A stretch of 64,000 nt of DNA from positions 2,695,046-2,759,045 of the forward strand of contig OY282379.1 of NCBI GenBank assembly GCA_958295875.1. Reading direction: 5' to 3'. The position numbers were made by a program, and so were the translations under genes. Under the pieces are notes generated by a model that saw nothing but the letters and a program-made list of their open reading frames with translations, did not search any database and was not told the DNA's origin. The DNA comes from an uncultured Pseudomonadales bacterium (GTDB lineage: Bacteria > Pseudomonadota > Gammaproteobacteria > Pseudomonadales > Azotimanducaceae). Below are positions 44,257 to 52,984 of the stretch, piece after piece (positions within the stretch are counted from its first letter, which is position 1; each line of letters opens with the position of its first letter).

Positions 44257-46314
44257 ATGACCACGAGCCTCGCCGCGCCATCGCTCTACATCAACCGCGA
44301 GTTGGCGTTCTTGGAGTTCAACCGCCGCGTCTTGGAGCAGGCGAAGAAGGACACCGTGCCGCTGCTTGAGCGGCTGCGCTTCCTGTGCATTTCGAGTTCC
44401 AACCTAGACGAGTTCTTCGAGATTCGCGTTGCCGGCTTGAAGCAGCAGGAGGCATTGGGCGCCACCCATCGCGGGCGAGACAACCTCACGCCGGCCGAGC
44501 AGTTGCGGCGCATCACCGAGCGCACCCGCGAGCTGGTGGCCGAGCAGTATCGCGTGTTGAACGATGTCATCGTGCCGCGCTTCGCCGCCGAGGGCATTCG
44601 CTTCCTGCGCCGGGACGAATGGGACAAGAAGCAGCGCCAATGGCTGAAGCGCTTCTTCAACCACGAGTTGGAACCCATCTTAACGCCCATCGGGCTGGAC
44701 CCGGCGCATCCGTTCCCGCGCGTCCTGAACAAGAGCTTGAGCTTCATCGTCACGCTGGACGGCAAGGACGCCTTCGGGCGCAGCAGCGGCATGGCCATCG
44801 TGCAAGCGCCGCGCGCGCTGCCCCGCGTGGTGCGCTTGCCGGAAGGCGAAGGCGGTGAAGACGGCGGGCGCTACCAGTTCGTGTTCCTGTCTTCCATCAT
44901 CCACGCCCACGTCGATGAGCTGTTCCCGGGCATGAGCGCCTCGGGCTGCTATCAATTCCGCGTCACCCGCAACAGCGATTTGTTCGTGGACGAAGAAGAA
45001 GTGGACGACTTGTTGCGGGCGATGGAGGGCGAACTGTCGTCGCGGCGCTTTGGCGATGCCGTGCGGCTGGAGCTCGCGGACGAATGCCCGCGCCCGGTCG
45101 CGCAGTTCCTGCAGGGGCAATTCGGTCTCGCGGACGCAGACGTGGTGCGCTGCGAAGGGCCGGTGAACCTGATGCGTCTGATGGAGATTCCAGACCTTGT
45201 GGACCGGCCAGACCTCAAGTACCCCGGCTTCACGCCCCGCATCTCGCGGCGCATTCAACGCGCCGCGGACATGTTCGCCGCCATCCGCGAAGGCGACGTG
45301 CTGCTGCATCATCCATTCGATTCGTTCGCGCCGGTCATCGACTTTCTGCGTCAAGCCGCGAGCGACCCGAACGTCGTCGCCATCCGGCAGACGCTGTATC
45401 GCACCGGCGCGGATTCCGCGGTGGTCAAGGCATTGGAGGATGCCGCCGCGGCCGGCAAGGAAGTGCTTGTCGTCATCGAGCTGAGGGCGCGCTTCGACGA
45501 GGCGGCGAACATCGAACTCGCCACCAATCTGCAGGAAGTGGGGGCGCAGGTGGTGTACGGCGTGGTGGGATACAAGACGCACGCCAAGATGAGCATGGTC
45601 ATCCGCCGCGAGGGGCGCAAGCTCGCGCGCTATGTCCACCTCGGCACCGGCAACTACCACGCCCGCACGGCGCGCGTGTACACAGACTATGGGCTTTTCA
45701 CCTGCGACGGCGACTTTGGCGAGGACGTGCAGCGCGTCTTCAAGCAGCTCACCACGATGGGCAGCGCGCGGCGCCTGAAGAAGATGCTGCAATCGCCGTT
45801 CACCCTGCACGACACCATCTTGAGGCACATCGAGGCGGAGGCGGAACGCGCCAAGGCGGGCGAGCCGGCGCGGGTGATCGCCAAGATGAACGCCCTCATT
45901 GAGCCGAGCGTCATTGAAGCGCTGTACCAAGCGTCCCAGGCCGGCGTGTCCATCGACTTGGTGGTGCGTGGCATGTGCGCGCTGCGCCCCGGCATGGAAG
46001 GGGTGTCCGAGAACATTCGCGTCACCTCGGTGATCGGCAGGTTCCTTGAGCACACGCGGGTGTTCTACTTCGAGAACGGCGGCGAGCCGCGCGTCTACCT
46101 CTCCAGCGCGGATTGGATGGGGCGCAACTTCTTTGACCGCGTGGAGACCTGTTTCCCCGTGGAAGACGACGCCCTGCGCGCCGCCGTCATCCGCGACATG
46201 GAGCTTTACTTGGCGGATTCCACGGCGTGGCATCTGCGCGCGGACGGCACATACGCGCAACGTGAAGCGGGAGCGGAACATTGCGTCGCGCAGGAGGCGT
46301 TGCTGCAAGGGTGA
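44257..46314 (+). CDS. ppk1: Polyphosphate kinase 1
   Basis: Makes inorganic polyphosphate from ATP. About 685 residues: N-domain (SLYINRELAFLEFNRRVLEQ), head domain and two phospholipase-D-like halves. The autophosphorylated His region reads VVGYKTHAKMSMVIRREGRK then YVHLGTGNYHARTARVYTDY; the second His region is also present. The ATG at 44257 gives the normal PPK1 start; an ATG 13 codons upstream is possible. It is convergent with ppx (46438), so polyphosphate making and breaking genes lie tail to tail rather than in one operon as in E. coli. Confidence 0.95.
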   Translation: MTTSLAAPSLYINRELAFLEFNRRVLEQAKKDTVPLLERLRFLCISSSNLDEFFEIRVAGLKQQEALGATHRGRDNLTPAEQLRRITERTRELVAEQYRVLNDVIVPRFAAEGIRFLRRDEWDKKQRQWLKRFFNHELEPILTPIGLDPAHPFPRVLNKSLSFIVTLDGKDAFGRSSGMAIVQAPRALPRVVRLPEGEGGEDGGRYQFVFLSSIIHAHVDELFPGMSASGCYQFRVTRNSDLFVDEEEVDDLLRAMEGELSSRRFGDAVRLELADECPRPVAQFLQGQFGLADADVVRCEGPVNLMRLMEIPDLVDRPDLKYPGFTPRISRRIQRAADMFAAIREGDVLLHHPFDSFAPVIDFLRQAASDPNVVAIRQTLYRTGADSAVVKALEDAAAAGKEVLVVIELRARFDEAANIELATNLQEVGAQVVYGVVGYKTHAKMSMVIRREGRKLARYVHLGTGNYHARTARVYTDYGLFTCDGDFGEDVQRVFKQLTTMGSARRLKKMLQSPFTLHDTILRHIEAEAERAKAGEPARVIAKMNALIEPSVIEALYQASQAGVSIDLVVRGMCALRPGMEGVSENIRVTSVIGRFLEHTRVFYFENGGEPRVYLSSADWMGRNFFDRVETCFPVEDDALRAAVIRDMELYLADSTAWHLRADGTYAQREAGAEHCVAQEALLQG

Positions 46315-46437
46315 GCCGGGCGGCGGCACCCGCCGCACGCGCCATCTGAGGTCGGCAGGCTACTGGCCGGCTGGCAAGGGTCACCTAGCGCCGAACACGC
46401 CCGCCCGCTCGCATGTCTTGGCGCCGGCGCCCCGCGG

Positions 46438-47943
46438 CTACTGCGCCGACACCAAGAGCCGCACCGGCCCCGCCGCGAGGTGGCTGGCTTCCTGCTCCAA
46501 GTCCAGTTCCGTCAAGGGATGCGCGCGCAGCCACTTTTTCGGCAGCGAGAGCCGCACGCCACCTTCCACCGGTGCCACGCCGAGCGGCGGCAGCGGCCCG
46601 TCTGCGCGGCTGCGGTGCAGCACCACGGCGATGCGCAGCAGCGCGCACAGGCGCGCGAGGTGCGTGGCGCCGGCAAAGTCTTCAGCCGGAAACTTGCGCC
46701 GGTGCGCCCGCACCAACAGCGCCACGCGATGCTGTTCCGAGTGCGAGAAGCCCGGCAAGTCCATGTTGTCGAGCAAGTAGCCGCCGTGCTTGTGATACTG
46801 CTGGTGGGCGATGTCCAAGCCGATCTCGTGCAGCGCCGCCGCCCAGTGGAGCGCCGCTTCGAGCTCCGGATCGTCCATGCGCCACGCGTGGCGCAGTTGC
46901 TCGAGCAGGTTGAGCGCCGTGCGCGCCACGCGGGCGGCGTGTTCCCGGTCCACGTGGTAGCGCCTGGCGATGTCGCGCACGGTCTTCTCGCGGATGTCCT
47001 CGTCGTGAACGCGGCCCAACAGGTCGTGCAGCAGCCCCTCGCGCAGGGAGCCGTCCGAGACGCTCATGCGCTCTAGCTGCAGAGACTCGAAGATCGCCGC
47101 GAGGATGGCCACGCCGCCGGGAAAGACGGGCGCCCGCTCGCGGTTAACGGTGGCGAAGTTCAGGCGCTCGACGTGTCCGGCGTCGATCATGCGTTGTTTG
47201 ATGTGGTCGAGCCCCTTGCGCGTGATCTCGCGCCCGCCGAGCTCGGCCTCGATGACGCCATGCGCCGCGAGGGCCGTGCCGGAGGAGGCGATGGCGCGGT
47301 TCCACCCCCGCGCCCGATAGATGCGCTCGATCACCTCTAGCTCTTGGCAGGCGGCGCGCTCGGCCGCGTCCAGCCGCTCGCCATCGATGCGGCCGTCGGC
47401 AAAGTGTGCTTCAGACAGGGCGGCGCAACCCATTTGCAGGCTCTCCGTCAACCGCGGCTGAAAGCGGCGCCCGAGGATGAGCTCGGTGCTGCCGCCGCCG
47501 ATGTCCACCACCAGCCGCCAGTCGCTGTCGTCCTCCAGCGAATGTGAAACGCCGAGATAGACGAGGCGGGCTTCCTCCCGCCCGCTGATGATGTCGATGC
47601 CGTGCCCGAGGGCGGCTTCGGCGCGGCGGATGAACGCCTCTGCATTGCGGGCTTTGCGCAGGGTGTTGGTGCCCACGACGCGCACATTGGCCGCGTGCAG
47701 GCCGCGCAGCCGCTGCCCCAGCCGCGTGAGGCACGCTAGGGCGCGACTTTGGGCCGCCTCTGTCAACGCGTTGTCTGCGTTGAGGCCCTTCGCCAACCGC
47801 ACCATCTCGCGGTGCTTGTCCACCACTTGCAGGCGCTCGCCCTGATCCAACGCCACGATCAGATGGAAGCTGTTCGAGCCCAAGTCCAACGCGGCGAGCG
47901 TCTGCTTGAGGGAGGTGGGGGAGGGGGCGGTGAGTTGGGCCAT
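46438..47943 (-). CDS. ppx: Exopolyphosphatase (Ppx/GppA family)
   Basis: Removes terminal phosphate from polyphosphate. ASKHA fold with LAALDLGSNSFHLIVALDQG (phosphate 1), VVDIGGGSTELILGRRFQP (phosphate 2) and the C-terminal HD-like domain (AALHEIGLDIAHQQYHKHGG; HSEQHRVALLVRAHRRK). About 501 residues, near the E. coli Ppx length. The start ATG at 47943 was chosen from the family N-terminus; the frame is open further upstream to 48105. It ends about 120 bases from the convergent ppk1. Confidence 0.93.
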   Translation of the reverse strand: MAQLTAPSPTSLKQTLAALDLGSNSFHLIVALDQGERLQVVDKHREMVRLAKGLNADNALTEAAQSRALACLTRLGQRLRGLHAANVRVVGTNTLRKARNAEAFIRRAEAALGHGIDIISGREEARLVYLGVSHSLEDDSDWRLVVDIGGGSTELILGRRFQPRLTESLQMGCAALSEAHFADGRIDGERLDAAERAACQELEVIERIYRARGWNRAIASSGTALAAHGVIEAELGGREITRKGLDHIKQRMIDAGHVERLNFATVNRERAPVFPGGVAILAAIFESLQLERMSVSDGSLREGLLHDLLGRVHDEDIREKTVRDIARRYHVDREHAARVARTALNLLEQLRHAWRMDDPELEAALHWAAALHEIGLDIAHQQYHKHGGYLLDNMDLPGFSHSEQHRVALLVRAHRRKFPAEDFAGATHLARLCALLRIAVVLHRSRADGPLPPLGVAPVEGGVRLSLPKKWLRAHPLTELDLEQEASHLAAGPVRLLVSAQ

Positions 47944-48119
47944 GCGAGCAGGGATTGTAGGCAAGTTGGCGCCACCACGTTTGGCCGCCGCCGGCTCGCA
48001 GGGCGCCGGCGGCGGCCGACTGCATCGCGGGGAGGCCGCTGGCTGTCGCCTCGCTAGGCGCGACGAGGCGCCGCCGCGGCAAGGGGTAGCATTGTTTCGC
48101 AGCAATCCAAGGAGTCCGC

Positions 48120-48620
48120 ATGACGAAGTTCCACGGTCGGGAATACCGCGATGCCATGGGCCAGTTCTGCACCGGCGTCGTCATCGTCACCGGCGTGAGC
48201 GGCGCTGTGATGGCGGGGTTCGCGGCGCAATCGTTCGTGTCGCTCTCGTTGGATCCGCCGCTCGTTGCCGTGTGCCCCGGCAAGGCCAGCACGAGTTGGC
48301 CGAAAGTGCGGGATTCTGGCCACTTCTGCGTCAATGTGCTCGGCGACGACCAGCGGCGCATCTCGGATGTGTTCGCCCAGCGCGGCAAGGTGGCGGACAT
48401 TGGCTGGCGGCCGGCCGTTTCCGGCAGCCCTATCCTCGACGGCGTGTTGGCCTATGTGGACTGCGCGTTGGCAGCGGAGCACGACGCCGGCGACCACACC
48501 ATCGCCGTGGGCCGCGTGCTCGACATCGACATTCTCGACGGCGCGCGCGCGCCGCTGTTGTTCTTCCGCGGCGGCTACGGGCACTTCGCGGCCACCGCGG
48601 CCGTCGCAGGGGGCGGCTAA
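48120..48620 (+). CDS. Flavin reductase-like FMN-binding protein
   Basis: About 166 residues of the flavin reductase split-barrel family: AMGQFCTGVVIVTGVSGAVM, MAGFAAQSFVSLSLDPPLVA and the FMN-contact segment WPKVRDSGHFCVNVLGDDQR. It supplies reduced flavin to a partner monooxygenase; the acyl-CoA dehydrogenase-like oxygenase at 50397-51548 is a candidate partner, although it lies two genes away on the other strand. The ATG follows AAGGAG. Confidence 0.85.
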   Translation: MTKFHGREYRDAMGQFCTGVVIVTGVSGAVMAGFAAQSFVSLSLDPPLVAVCPGKASTSWPKVRDSGHFCVNVLGDDQRRISDVFAQRGKVADIGWRPAVSGSPILDGVLAYVDCALAAEHDAGDHTIAVGRVLDIDILDGARAPLLFFRGGYGHFAATAAVAGGG

Positions 48621-48650
48621 CGCCACGCCGCGGCGGGCGGCGGCGCTGGC

Positions 48651-49535
48651 ATGGAACTCTGGATTTGGCTCACGGTCGGCGCGGCGTTCTGCCAGAACCT
48701 GCGCTCGGTGCTGCAAAAGCGGCTCACCGGGCGGTTGTCGCCGGAGGCCGCGAGCTACGCCCGCTTCTGTTATGGCGCTCCGTTTGCTGCCGCCTTCTTG
48801 CTCGCGCTGGCGGCCATGTCGGATGTGCCGCTGCGGGCGCCGGATGGACGCTTCCTCGCGGCCGTCGCCGTGGGCGGCTTCGCGCAGGCGATGGGCACCG
48901 TGGCGCTGGTGCGCAGCTTTGGCCATCGTCGCTTTGCGGTCGGCACCGCCTACTCGAAGACCGAGGTGGTGCAGACGGCGATCTTCGGCTTCGTCATCGC
49001 CGGTGAGGCGGTGGGCGCGCTCGCCGGCGCCGGCATCCTCGTCAGCTTGGTGGGCGTGCTGCTGCTCTCAGCGGGCGCCAGTGTGCGTGCGGCCCTCGCG
49101 TTGGGCAGGGGCGCGTGGCTTGGCATCGGCGCCGGCGCTGGCTTCGGCATTGCCGCGGTGTGCTTCCGGGAGGCGGCGCTGGCTCTGCCGACGGGCGGGT
49201 TCCATGTGCGCGTCGCGGTCACGCTGCTCGCGGTGATCACGCTGCAATCCGTCGGCATGGGGCTCTGGCTGGCGTGGCGCCAGCCGGGTGCCTTGCGTGA
49301 GGTGGCGCGGGCTTGGCGCGTGGCGTTGTGGGTGGGCTGCGCTGGGGCCGTGGCGTCGGCGGGCTGGTTCGCGGCCATGACGCTGACTCAGGCGGCCTAT
49401 GTGCGGGCACTGGGGCAGGTCGAGCTGTTGTTTGCGTTCGTCGCCGGTGCGGTGGTGCTGCGCGAGCGCGCCCGTCTGCGCGAACTCGCCGGCGCCGGCT
49501 TGGTCGTCGCCGGGCTGGCGCTGGTGCTGGCGTGA
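48651..49535 (+). CDS. EamA/DMT-family transporter
   Basis: About 294 residues with about ten hydrophobic helices (FAAAFLLALAAM; TAIFGFVIAGEAVGALAGAG; LVSLVGVLLLSAGASV; GCAGAVASAGWFAAM; RELAGAGLVVAGLALVLA). Two repeated EamA halves are visible, the pattern of metabolite exporters. It lies 30 bases after the flavin reductase gene. Substrate cannot be told. Confidence 0.85.
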   Translation: MELWIWLTVGAAFCQNLRSVLQKRLTGRLSPEAASYARFCYGAPFAAAFLLALAAMSDVPLRAPDGRFLAAVAVGGFAQAMGTVALVRSFGHRRFAVGTAYSKTEVVQTAIFGFVIAGEAVGALAGAGILVSLVGVLLLSAGASVRAALALGRGAWLGIGAGAGFGIAAVCFREAALALPTGGFHVRVAVTLLAVITLQSVGMGLWLAWRQPGALREVARAWRVALWVGCAGAVASAGWFAAMTLTQAAYVRALGQVELLFAFVAGAVVLRERARLRELAGAGLVVAGLALVLA

Positions 49536-49617
49536 GGCGCGCCGGCAGGAAGGCGTGAAGCCGATGGCCTAAGATGCCCGCTAGGGTTGCGGCGCAGTAG
49601 CGCGGAAAGGAGGTGGC

Positions 49618-50346
49618 GTGAACGCAGTGGAAGTGGTGGCCCAAGACGGTTGGGCCGAGTTGGTGATGAGCCGTCCAGAGCGGCGCAACGCCATCAATGG
49701 GGAACTCGCCACGGGCATGGTGGACGGCCTGCGCGCCCTCTCGGCGGACGACGCCGTGCGCGTCATCCTGCTGCGGGGCGCCGGCGGCGCATTCTGCTCG
49801 GGGCTGGACCTCAAGGACTTCAATGCAGAGCCGCCACCAGCGTGGATGCCGCGTTTCAGCGGCATGTGGCGCGATGTCCATCGGGCGCTCTACGAATGTC
49901 CTAAGCCGATCATCGGCGCCTTGGAGCGCTTTGGCATCAACGGCGGCGCAGCGCTGGCGCTGGCCGCGGATCTGCTTGTGGCCGGGGAAGGTGCGTTCCT
50001 GCAGGTGGGCGAGGTGCGCCAAGGCCTCGCCGCGCCGTACAACATGGCTTGGTTGCGGCTGCGCCACGGCGAAGCCTTGGCCGCGCGGCTCACGTTGGTG
50101 GGGCGGCGGTTCGCCGGCGCCGAACTGCTCAGCCTTGGCATAGCCCACGACTGTGTGCCGGATGCCGAGGTGCTCGCCGCGGCGCGGGGCTTGGCCGAAA
50201 CGCTCGCCGGCTATCCGGCGGGCTCGCTCGGGCGCATCAAGGCGACGCTGCGCGCCTACAACGATGCACCGGCGGATGAATGGTTCGACCGCGCCGTTCA
50301 AGCAGCGCCTGGGCGCGGCCCCGGCGGGATGCAAGCGGTGCGTTGA
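49618..50346 (+). CDS. Enoyl-CoA hydratase/isomerase family protein
   Basis: About 242 residues of crotonase fold: WAELVMSRPERRNAINGELA, GAGGAFCSGLDLKDFNAEPP (oxyanion 1), FGINGGAALALAADLLVAGE (oxyanion 2) and EVRQGLAAPYNMAWLRLRHG in the region where a catalytic Glu would lie. The GTG start is supported by an unusually strong AAAGGAGGT eight bases upstream. It faces the flavin-dependent oxygenase gene convergently. Confidence 0.85.
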   Translation: MNAVEVVAQDGWAELVMSRPERRNAINGELATGMVDGLRALSADDAVRVILLRGAGGAFCSGLDLKDFNAEPPPAWMPRFSGMWRDVHRALYECPKPIIGALERFGINGGAALALAADLLVAGEGAFLQVGEVRQGLAAPYNMAWLRLRHGEALAARLTLVGRRFAGAELLSLGIAHDCVPDAEVLAAARGLAETLAGYPAGSLGRIKATLRAYNDAPADEWFDRAVQAAPGRGPGGMQAVR

Positions 50347-50396
50347 CGATTCGCGCGATCGGCGGAGCGCCGATCGCCGCGTCGCGCTCGAATCGG

Positions 50397-51548
50397 TTAG
50401 TTGCCGAGCCCGGCCAGCATCAACCCTTGCGCCGGCAACCCCAACAGCACGCGGCCGCCATCTTCGATGTGGTGCGGCGCCACCGTGAAGTGCTGCCGCA
50501 CGACGCGCACATCCCGGCAGATGCGCTCCAGCGGGTGGCCGATTTGGTTGGCGGTGGTGCCGGCCGCCTCGGCGATGGCGTCCACGGCGTCGGCCGCACC
50601 TAGCACGGCGTCGGAACAAACGATCTGGAACAACGCGCGGTCCCGCGCCGTGAGTTTCTCGCCGGCCACGATCTTGTCCCAGTGGCTCGCCAGCAGTTCG
50701 AACACTGAAGCCCGCACGCCGAGCAGCCGCGCTTCGGCCATGGCCAGCGCTCGTTGCGCAAAGGGGCGTTCCCGCACCTTGCGGTCTGAAAAGCGGCCAG
50801 TCTTGGCGCTGGCGAGGTCCATGAAGGCATCGATGCCGGCGCGGGCGATGCCCAACGCCACCGCCACCTTGTTGTAGGCCAAGCGGGTGCCGAGCGGAAT
50901 GCGCCCGAGCGGGCCGTCGCCGACCGCGCCGCCGAGCGTCACGATGATGCGTTCGTCTGGCACCAGTGCATCATCGATGCGCACGTCGTGGGAGCCGGAG
51001 CCGCGCAGCCCGCTCACATGCCAGGTGTCGACGATTTCGTAGTTCTCCGCGGGAACCACGGCATAGCGGTTGACTGCGTCCACCGGCTCGTCGCCGTCAA
51101 AGAGGCGCACGGTGGCGCCGAAGATGCTGGCGTTGTGGATGCCGCTCACGAACTGCCACTGGCCGCGCACCCGCCATCCGCCGGCCACGCGCTCGGCGCG
51201 CCCGACCGCGGCGGTGGAGCTGGCCATCACCACCAGCGGATCCTCGATGAGCTCCGGGCAGGTGGCGAGGCCCGGCGCCACCAAGCCGAACGTCTCGATG
51301 CCGATCATCAGGTTCCAACCGGCGCTGCCGTCGATGCGCGACGCCGCCTCGATGACGCGCATCTGCGTCAGCGGGTCTGCCTCGTGGCCGTGGCACGCCC
51401 GCGGCGCCGCCACCCGGTACAGGCCCTCGCGGGCAAAGGCCGCCGCCACCGGCGCCGGCAGGCGGCGTTCGCGCTCGGCCTGGTCTGCATGGGCCGTGAT
51501 CACCGGCGCCAGCGCTTCGGTTTTGGCGACGAACTGGTCGGCTTGCAA
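50397..51548 (-). CDS. Acyl-CoA dehydrogenase-fold flavin-dependent monooxygenase or dehydrogenase
   Basis: About 383 residues of the acyl-CoA dehydrogenase superfamily: FAREGLYRVAAPRACHGHEA, NLMIGIETFGLVAPGLATCP, WRVRGQWQFVSGIHNASIF, VSGLRGSGSHDVRIDDALVP, and a C-terminal helical part. Features such as a WxFxSG stretch and GSHDV fit the group D flavin monooxygenases (HpaB/HsaA type), which take reduced flavin from a separate reductase. A possible reductase lies at 48120. Dehydrogenase activity cannot be excluded. Confidence 0.75.
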   Translation of the reverse strand: MQADQFVAKTEALAPVITAHADQAERERRLPAPVAAAFAREGLYRVAAPRACHGHEADPLTQMRVIEAASRIDGSAGWNLMIGIETFGLVAPGLATCPELIEDPLVVMASSTAAVGRAERVAGGWRVRGQWQFVSGIHNASIFGATVRLFDGDEPVDAVNRYAVVPAENYEIVDTWHVSGLRGSGSHDVRIDDALVPDERIIVTLGGAVGDGPLGRIPLGTRLAYNKVAVALGIARAGIDAFMDLASAKTGRFSDRKVRERPFAQRALAMAEARLLGVRASVFELLASHWDKIVAGEKLTARDRALFQIVCSDAVLGAADAVDAIAEAAGTTANQIGHPLERICRDVRVVRQHFTVAPHHIEDGGRVLLGLPAQGLMLAGLGN

Positions 51549-51716
51549 AATCGGTTCTCCTTGCGCGGCATGTTACTCCGGCTGGGCTTGGCGCCGGCGT
51601 TTTGGGCGGCTGCCAAGGCATACACAGCCAAGCCGGCGCCCGCGCGAGATTTGCGCTTGCCGTTTGCCGTCGGGACGCAGCACAATCGAGGCTCGAACGC
51701 ACACAGGAGACGCGCG

Positions 51717-52154
51717 ATGAAAACGGTGACCGACGTCTTGCGGCACAAGGGCAACGGCGGCGTCCATTCGATAGTGCCCATCGCCAGCGTTTACGAGGCC
51801 ATCGAGGTGATGGCGGTGCGCCACATCGGGGCGCTGCCGGTGCTGCAGGACGACAAGCTCGTCGGCATCATCTCGGAACGGGATTACGCCCGCAAAGTGA
51901 TTCTGAAGGACAAGTCTTCCAAACAGACGCGGGTGTCGGAGATCATGACTCGGGACGTCATCCGCGTCACGCCCAAGGACCGCGTGGACGCCTGCATCGA
52001 AAAGATGCGCGAGCACCACATCCGCCACCTCGTTGTCGAGGACGAAGGCATAGTGGTCGGCATGCTCTCGCTGCGGGATTTGTTCACCGAGGTGATTGCC
52101 GAGCAGGCGGAAACCATCGACCAGTTGGAGGGTTACATCCGCGGCGAGCCCTAG
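51717..52154 (+). CDS. Two-CBS-domain regulatory protein
   Basis: About 145 residues with a tandem CBS pair: SIVPIASVYEAIEVMAVRHI, GALPVLQDDKLVGIISERDY (first) and RVSEIMTRDVIRVTPKDRVD, EHHIRHLVVEDEGIVVGMLS (second). Such proteins bind adenosyl nucleotides and act as sensors. AGGAGA precedes the ATG. The gene stands alone between the oxygenase and a transglutaminase-fold lipoprotein. Confidence 0.88.
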   Translation: MKTVTDVLRHKGNGGVHSIVPIASVYEAIEVMAVRHIGALPVLQDDKLVGIISERDYARKVILKDKSSKQTRVSEIMTRDVIRVTPKDRVDACIEKMREHHIRHLVVEDEGIVVGMLSLRDLFTEVIAEQAETIDQLEGYIRGEP

Positions 52155-52254
52155 CCGGGGGCAGCGGCGGAGACGTCGGCGCGGCGAGGTTGGCGCGGCC
52201 GGCGGGCACCGCACTTGATGTGCAGCGCTGCGTGGGTCGCCGCGGCGCCGCGCG

Positions 52255-52974
52255 TCAGCGGCCGGCGACGGTGACGCCGTGGTCCCACACTCCCGCTTCG
52301 TTCACGGCATACACGTAGCGCAAGTCCATGGGTTTGCGTTGGCGATGGATGTGGTTGTCGGTTTCCAGCACCCAGGCGACGCCGTCGTCTTGGCGCACGG
52401 CGACGACGGCGTGGTGCTCGCGATAGCGTCGGTCATAGGCCACCACCACCCGCAACCTCGCGGCGGGAAAGCCGAGGCGCCGCAGGATGAAGTATTTGGC
52501 CGTCGCGTAATCCTCGCAGTCTCCGCCTTGCTCCAGGAACTCCTTGAGCGTCGCCCAGTGCGAACGGCGCACGATCTTGCCGTCTTCGCCATCGAAGGTT
52601 TTGCGCCGGTCGCTCTCGTAGCCGCGTTTGTTGATGAAGCGGTTCACGAGCTGAATCTGCTGCTCCCGCGGCAGGTTGGCGCCTTGCCCGACAACGACGT
52701 GCAGCGAGCGCATGCGGCGCGAACAGGCGGTTCGATCGTCGATGCAAGCGTCCACCGCCGCCGCTTGGCTCGTGCGGCGCGACAGCATGTCCGCCCACGC
52801 CGGCCAATGCGCCGGCGTGGCGAGAAACTCGCCGCCATCGAACGGATAGGCGCCGTGGGGAGACGGTGGCAGCGCGCAGCCGCCGAGCGCGATGGCCGCC
52901 GCCGCGCAGGCGCGGATGGGTTGCCGCCAGCGCCGCCGACGCGCATTGTCCGCCCCCTGTGCCGGCGTTAGCAT
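52255..52974 (-). CDS. Transglutaminase-like cysteine proteinase, lipoprotein (BTLCP/LapG-like)
   Basis: About 239 residues with a lipoprotein signal (ACAAAAIALGGCALPPSP). The catalytic Cys is in FLEQGGDCEDYATAKYFILR, His in YREHHAVVAVRQDDGVAWVL and Asp in LETDNHIHRQRKPM: the transglutaminase-like triad of the BTLCP family, of which LapG is the periplasmic adhesin-cutting member. Only the family is certain; no LapD or adhesin is present. Its start lies ten bases from the divergent TPR lipoprotein start, leaving no room for two separate promoters upstream of both unless transcripts overlap. Confidence 0.8.
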   Translation of the reverse strand: MLTPAQGADNARRRRWRQPIRACAAAAIALGGCALPPSPHGAYPFDGGEFLATPAHWPAWADMLSRRTSQAAAVDACIDDRTACSRRMRSLHVVVGQGANLPREQQIQLVNRFINKRGYESDRRKTFDGEDGKIVRRSHWATLKEFLEQGGDCEDYATAKYFILRRLGFPAARLRVVVAYDRRYREHHAVVAVRQDDGVAWVLETDNHIHRQRKPMDLRYVYAVNEAGVWDHGVTVAGR

Positions 52975-52984
52975 GGCGCGGCCC

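Noticed and set aside
46315..46437. GC-rich inverted repeat between ppk and ppx as a bidirectional terminator
   Set aside because: A short GCGGC/GCCGC pair is visible, but such pairs are common in this G+C-rich sequence and there is no T run.
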